A DNA stretch of 64,000 nucleotides from Bacillus_AD sp047238185 (GTDB taxonomy: Bacteria; Bacillota; Bacilli; Bacillales; DSM-1321): assembly GCF_047238185.1 (NCBI RefSeq), contig NZ_JBDFMI010000006.1, positions 310,001-374,000 on the forward strand, written 5' to 3'. How positions within the stretch are numbered: position 1 is the first letter of the stretch; each line of letters starts with the position of its first letter. The notes under the pieces are model-generated. The model was not told where the DNA came from, searched no databases, and saw nothing but the letters and a program-made list of their open reading frames with translations. This document shows, one piece after another, positions 60,688 through 64,000 of the stretch. Made by a program: the position numbers and the translations under genes.

Positions 60688-61332
60688 ATGAACGAAAACA
60701 TATATGCCAATGCCCGCCCTCTTTTTCAAAAAGTCATGGCTGCCTTCATTGCCTCTCTACTGATTGCCACTATAGGCCTTTATGCCGGCCAATTCGTTCC
60801 ACCCGCTTTCATGGTCCCGTTATCTATTGCCGAACTCATCATGATTATCGCGGCATTTTGGTTGAGAAGAAAAAAAGCGGTAGGCTATCTATTCCTATTT
60901 GCCTTCACATTCATTTCTGGCATAACCATTTTTCCGGTTGTTTCCTATTACGGTTCACAAGCCGGTGCAGAAGTCATTTTAATGGCCTTAGGAACCACAT
61001 TCATCATTTTTGCGGTAATGGGCATCCTGGGAACTATAATGAAAACAGATGTATCGTTCCTAGGTTCTTTTTTACTTATTGCCCTTTTGGGAATCGTCAT
61101 TGTCTGGGTCTTGAATCTATTCATGCCGCTTAATTCGGCAAATCTCCTTATCATTTCCGGCATAAGCGCCATTGTGTTCTCTCTGTATATTTTATTTGAT
61201 TTTAACCAAATGAAGCATCGTGGGATATCAGAGGAAATGATTCCTCTGCTCGCTTTGAATTTATACTTGGATTTCATCAACCTGTTTACTAACCTGCTTC
61301 GCATGTTGGGGATTCTAGAAAATGATGATTAA
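60688..61332 (+). CDS. Bax inhibitor-1 family protein, YetJ-like
   Basis: A 214-residue protein with seven membrane helices, the same length as B. subtilis YetJ, a pH-dependent calcium leak channel. The two aspartates that form the pH-sensing pair in YetJ, Asp171 and Asp195, are at exactly these residues here: in LYILFDFNQMKHRGI and LNLYLDFINLFTNLLRML. Strong ribosome site AAAAGGAGC. In B. subtilis yetJ is elsewhere, so this is a local difference or a second paralogue. Calcium transport is inferred from these residues. Confidence 0.88.
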   Translation: MNENIYANARPLFQKVMAAFIASLLIATIGLYAGQFVPPAFMVPLSIAELIMIIAAFWLRRKKAVGYLFLFAFTFISGITIFPVVSYYGSQAGAEVILMALGTTFIIFAVMGILGTIMKTDVSFLGSFLLIALLGIVIVWVLNLFMPLNSANLLIISGISAIVFSLYILFDFNQMKHRGISEEMIPLLALNLYLDFINLFTNLLRMLGILENDD

Positions 61333-61456
61333 TCGTAACGTGCAAAAAATAAAAAAGACTCCCAAATACGTATCGAGGGCACTGAAAAACTTACGTTTTT
61401 AATATCGTAATGTTCTTCAAAATGAAAGAGGCTGGGACAAAACTAGTCAGATAATA

Positions 61457-61494
61457 AAAAAAGTGAAATTGAGTGCGCTCAATTTCACTTTTTT
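61457..61494. terminator. Bidirectional terminator at the IS left end
   Basis: A perfect 17-bp stem AAAAAAGTGAAATTGAG / CTCAATTTCACTTTTTT with loop TGCG, ending the transposase transcript. Confidence 0.88.
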
Positions 61495-61514
61495 CTATTT
61501 TTCTCTCTTCATCC

Positions 61515-63083
61515 TTATTGGTTGACCGCGAATTTTCGTAAATTCACGGCCATTAATGCCAAGCCCATTTCATTTTCAACTTTCGCATTTCCTCGAACCG
61601 AAAATCGAGTGAAATGCAAATTAGCTTTCAAGAATCCAAAAAATGGTTCCACATCCGTTTTTCTTTGACGATAAATGGAACTCGTTTTCTCATCTGAAAG
61701 CTTCGCTCTCACATATTCTTTTTGTTGTTCCCACTTCTCATTCACCATTAATATTCGATGATTCCCTTCTTTTGCTTTTGTACACGATGAACGAAATGGG
61801 CATCCCGAACAGTTTTCACACTTATAAATCTTAAATTCACGTGTAAAACCTGACTTATCTGTTCGCACAGAAGTAGATTTAAATACAAGATGTTGTTGAT
61901 TTGGACAAGTGTAAGCGTCCTTTTCTTCGTCGTAATGCCAGTTTGCTGAATTGAATTCGTTTTGTTTGTACGTTTTCTTTTTTTCTTTCACATACATTCC
62001 ATAGGTAATTAAGGCTTCTCGTTTTCGATTAGAAAGGATGTCATCGTAATTCTGTTCACTTCCATATCCTGCATCAGCGACGATGTGCTTTGGCAATTCA
62101 AAATAATGTTGCTCGATTTGGTCTAAGAATGGAATTAATGTACGTGTATCCGTTGGATTTGAAAATAGGCTATAGGCAAGCGCATATTGACCTTCTGTTG
62201 CGACTTGTAGATTATAACCAGCTTTCAATTGACCGTTCTTCATATAATCATCTTTCATTCGCATAAATGTCGCATCAGGATCTGTCTTCGAATAACTATT
62301 TCGCGTGCCGAAGGTTTCGAAGTCTCGTTGATATTTCTGTTTCCGCACAATGAAATCAATGATTTGTTTACGTGCTTGTTTTGGGAATTTTCGTTTGCTT
62401 CTAAACATTTTTCGTTCCGTCATGTCCGATGACTCTTCAATTTTTTTGTCATATTCGGTAATGACTTCATCTACTTTTTGCACTACCTGAGCGAGTTCCT
62501 CAAGTGATAATTGTTCTTCATTTTCCTGTTCGATTTTAGGCATGATTTCTTTTTCAAGTAGTTCCTTGTAGAGTTGATTCGACTTTTCAATTAATCCTTG
62601 ATGATAGTTCTCGATGGATTTCTTCCACACGAATGTAAATTTATTCGCATTCGCTTCAATCTTCGTACCATCAATAAAGATCGCTTCTTGATCAATAATA
62701 TTTTCTTGCACGAGCTGGCAACGGAACTGAACAAAACATTGGCGGATTAATTCCTTTACTTCAGGGTGAACCCGGAAACGGTTGATGGTGCGATAGCTTG
62801 GTTCATATCCTTGCGCTAGCCACATCATACGGATACTGTCCTTTAAAAGGGCTTCTATTTTCCGGCCTGAAAAGACCGATTGTGTATAAGCGCATAGAAT
62901 GATTTTCAACATCATACGTGGATGATAGGCAGGACAACCTTCATGTCGAAGAAATGGTTCTAGCGCTTCATGAGGGATACTTTCAACTAAGTGGTGTACG
63001 TGGAAGGCGATATCATTCTTTTGTAATCTTACTTCTAAATCTAAAGGCAAAACGAGTTGATTCATGTTATAATCTTTAAACAT
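61515..63083 (-). CDS. IS1182-family transposase
   Basis: An intact 522-residue DDE-type transposase. The N-terminal DUF772 region has CPAYHPRMMLKIILCAYTQS and FSGRKIEALLKDSIRMMWL; the core has EAIFIDGTKIEANANKFTFV (first Asp) and HIVADAGYGSEQNYD (second Asp); the C-terminal part has a cysteine cluster CENCSGCPFRSSC and RQRKTDVEPFFGFLKANL (Glu). No frameshift or stop is seen, so it may be active. It is antisense to nothing and isolated from neighbouring genes by hairpins. Confidence 0.95.
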   Translation of the reverse strand: MFKDYNMNQLVLPLDLEVRLQKNDIAFHVHHLVESIPHEALEPFLRHEGCPAYHPRMMLKIILCAYTQSVFSGRKIEALLKDSIRMMWLAQGYEPSYRTINRFRVHPEVKELIRQCFVQFRCQLVQENIIDQEAIFIDGTKIEANANKFTFVWKKSIENYHQGLIEKSNQLYKELLEKEIMPKIEQENEEQLSLEELAQVVQKVDEVITEYDKKIEESSDMTERKMFRSKRKFPKQARKQIIDFIVRKQKYQRDFETFGTRNSYSKTDPDATFMRMKDDYMKNGQLKAGYNLQVATEGQYALAYSLFSNPTDTRTLIPFLDQIEQHYFELPKHIVADAGYGSEQNYDDILSNRKREALITYGMYVKEKKKTYKQNEFNSANWHYDEEKDAYTCPNQQHLVFKSTSVRTDKSGFTREFKIYKCENCSGCPFRSSCTKAKEGNHRILMVNEKWEQQKEYVRAKLSDEKTSSIYRQRKTDVEPFFGFLKANLHFTRFSVRGNAKVENEMGLALMAVNLRKFAVNQ

Positions 63084-63168
63084 AAGGACCCTTCTTTCAG
63101 ATAATTTTTGGTATGTGGTGTACTCTAATTTTATCAGAAGTGGTCCTTATATTATTGTAAAAACAATC

Positions 63169-63213
63169 AAAGCCAGTGAAAATCTACTCATCGTAGAATT
63201 TCACTGGCTTTTT
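63169..63213. repeat. Protective hairpin at the IS right end
   Basis: AAAGCCAGTGAAA / TTTCACTGGCTTT with inner TCTAC / GTAGA forms a long stem upstream of the transposase, a usual device against outside transcription. Confidence 0.75.
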
Positions 63214-63261
63214 CATTTCAGAAGAGGGTTTTGTCCCAGCCTCTTTTTTGTCTATTCCTTC

Positions 63262-64000
63262 CTATTTTTCATTTAGTAATTTCAGTATTCGTTTTAAGTT
63301 CACCGCAAATATCGCCGTAGCCCCTTGAATTTCCATCCCAAAGAGACCCGTTGACGATGCCGTATCGTATCCGTGTCCATTTTTTAACTCACTATTTTTC
63401 GCTTCTACTTTATACCGTTCTTTTGCTAAACGGCTAAATTCTTCTGTTTGTTGAAAAGCGAGTTGCTCTTTATGGGTGTCGGATTTTAAACTGACCGAAT
63501 ACGTTTTACTTTTCGCTCCCTCCTTGTAACAGCCATCACTTATTGGACAGACTTTACATTTCTCAATATCAAAATAGTGTGTCTCTATTTGATTTTTATT
63601 TTGGCCTTTCTTTCCTGTACGCGCTTTTCGAGTAGCCATGTGTCCAGCTTTACAGATAAATAAGCCTGCATCCTTGTTATAGTCAAACTTATCTTCGTCT
63701 TTACGGGCACCATCTGATATAGCTGGATTCAGCCTAGCGACAAGGGAGATGTCTTCCTTTTTGGTGTACTCAATATTTCCTTTTTCTGAATAAGCTGTAT
63801 CACCAATAACCGTATCTATTTTCATTCCTGTTTGTTTACTTTTCTCAATCAACTCTTGTAGGTACTTGCCATCGCTTTTTTCACCCGTGGTAATGATCGC
63901 TGCTGTAATCAGGCGTTCATCGTTCATCGCAATATGTGTTTTATAGCCGAAGAAAGAAGAATCGGCTGATTTATGGCCTTTTCGTGCCTCTGTATCATGT
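63262..64000 (-). CDS. Second IS1182-family transposase, 5' end beyond window
   Basis: The last 246 residues of another IS1182-type transposase. The frame stays open to the window edge and reads DTEARKGHKSADSSFFGYK before THIAMNDERLITAAIITTGE, the typical core, followed by DTVIGDTAYSEKGNIEY, a CKVCPISDGCYKEG cysteine cluster and FSRLAKERYKVEAKNSELKN with the catalytic Glu. It differs clearly from the first transposase, so these are two element types. No stop or frameshift is seen in the visible part; the rest lies beyond base 64000. Confidence 0.93.
   Translation of the reverse strand, partial: HDTEARKGHKSADSSFFGYKTHIAMNDERLITAAIITTGEKSDGKYLQELIEKSKQTGMKIDTVIGDTAYSEKGNIEYTKKEDISLVARLNPAISDGARKDEDKFDYNKDAGLFICKAGHMATRKARTGKKGQNKNQIETHYFDIEKCKVCPISDGCYKEGAKSKTYSVSLKSDTHKEQLAFQQTEEFSRLAKERYKVEAKNSELKNGHGYDTASSTGLFGMEIQGATAIFAVNLKRILKLLNEK

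Larger units (their letters stand above)
61425..63246 (-). mobile_element. Complete IS1182-family insertion sequence
   Basis: About 1.82 kb bounded by perfect 19-bp inverted repeats AAAGAGGCTGGGACAAAAC (61425-61443 and 63228-63246). It contains one intact transposase gene. Hairpins lie just inside both ends: 61457-61494 terminates the transposase, and 63169-63213 protects it from read-in. I could not recognise a target duplication. The flanks appear to belong to another IS1182-type element. Confidence 0.9.

Noticed and set aside
61412..63260. Target-site duplication around the first IS
   Set aside because: Flanks AAAATG and TTTGTC do not match in any register I tried, so no duplication is claimed.

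Overview
The window is a chromosomal segment from an endospore-forming member of the Bacillaceae. The evidence is the gene content (spo0F, spoIIR, rsfA, cwlJ, gerQ, a forespore-type pbpG, hemQ, lipL, rpoE) and a gene order that largely follows the glyA to gerQ stretch of Bacillus subtilis (ywl, ywk, ywj, ywi, ywh, ywg, ywf, ywd names). Nearly all genes are on the minus strand; the few plus-strand genes are ywjG, clsB-like, uvsE, pbpG, ywhB, rsfA, hemQ, cwlJ, gerQ and a yetJ-like gene. No tRNA, rRNA or CRISPR array was seen. I cannot name the species.

Layout, left to right. 1-8.7 kb: glyA (cut by the window edge), ywlG, rpiB, a chemoreceptor, ywlE (arginine phosphatase), mntP, tsaC, ywlB-like, a tandem GNAT protein and spoIIR. 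8.7-14.6 kb: an LnrJKLMN-like two-component/ABC exporter module, divided by an array of 276-bp tandem repeats. 14.6-21.1 kb: prmC, prfA, an orphan O-antigen-ligase-like membrane protein, tdk, rpmE and rho. 21.5-29.6 kb: glpX, murA (second type), fbaA, spo0F, ywjG, pyrG with a CTP-type attenuator leader, rpoE and a small membrane protein. 29.8-40.9 kb: a fatty-acid/branched-acid degradation block (thiolase, 3-hydroxyacyl-CoA dehydrogenase, two acyl-CoA dehydrogenases, TetR regulator, fused isobutyryl-CoA mutase IcmF) followed by fadF, with FadR-like boxes and a cre site. 41-54.6 kb: cardiolipin synthase-like gene, uvsE, argS, ywiB, speB, speE, pbpG, a LOG-family gene, ywhD, ywhC, ywhB, ywgA, ywfO and a DUF1450 protein. 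54.8-61.3 kb: rsfA, lipL, pta, hemQ, cwlJ, gerQ, ywdK and a YetJ-like protein. 61.4-64.0 kb: a complete IS1182-family element lying next to, and probably inside, a second IS1182-family element that runs off the window.

The genes form coherent units: envelope-stress sensing and export (LnrJK to LnrLMN), CoA-thioester catabolism feeding electrons to FadF, polyamine synthesis (speE-speB), and scattered sporulation and germination functions with forespore- or mother-cell-like promoters. Most transcription units end in clear intrinsic terminators. A family of short palindromic repeats sits just outside several of these terminators; it is the most unusual non-coding feature of the window. Regulatory elements recognised by eye include PurR boxes before glyA, a reiterative-initiation attenuator before pyrG, a perfect cre site before the thiolase operon and a FadR box inside the fadF promoter.
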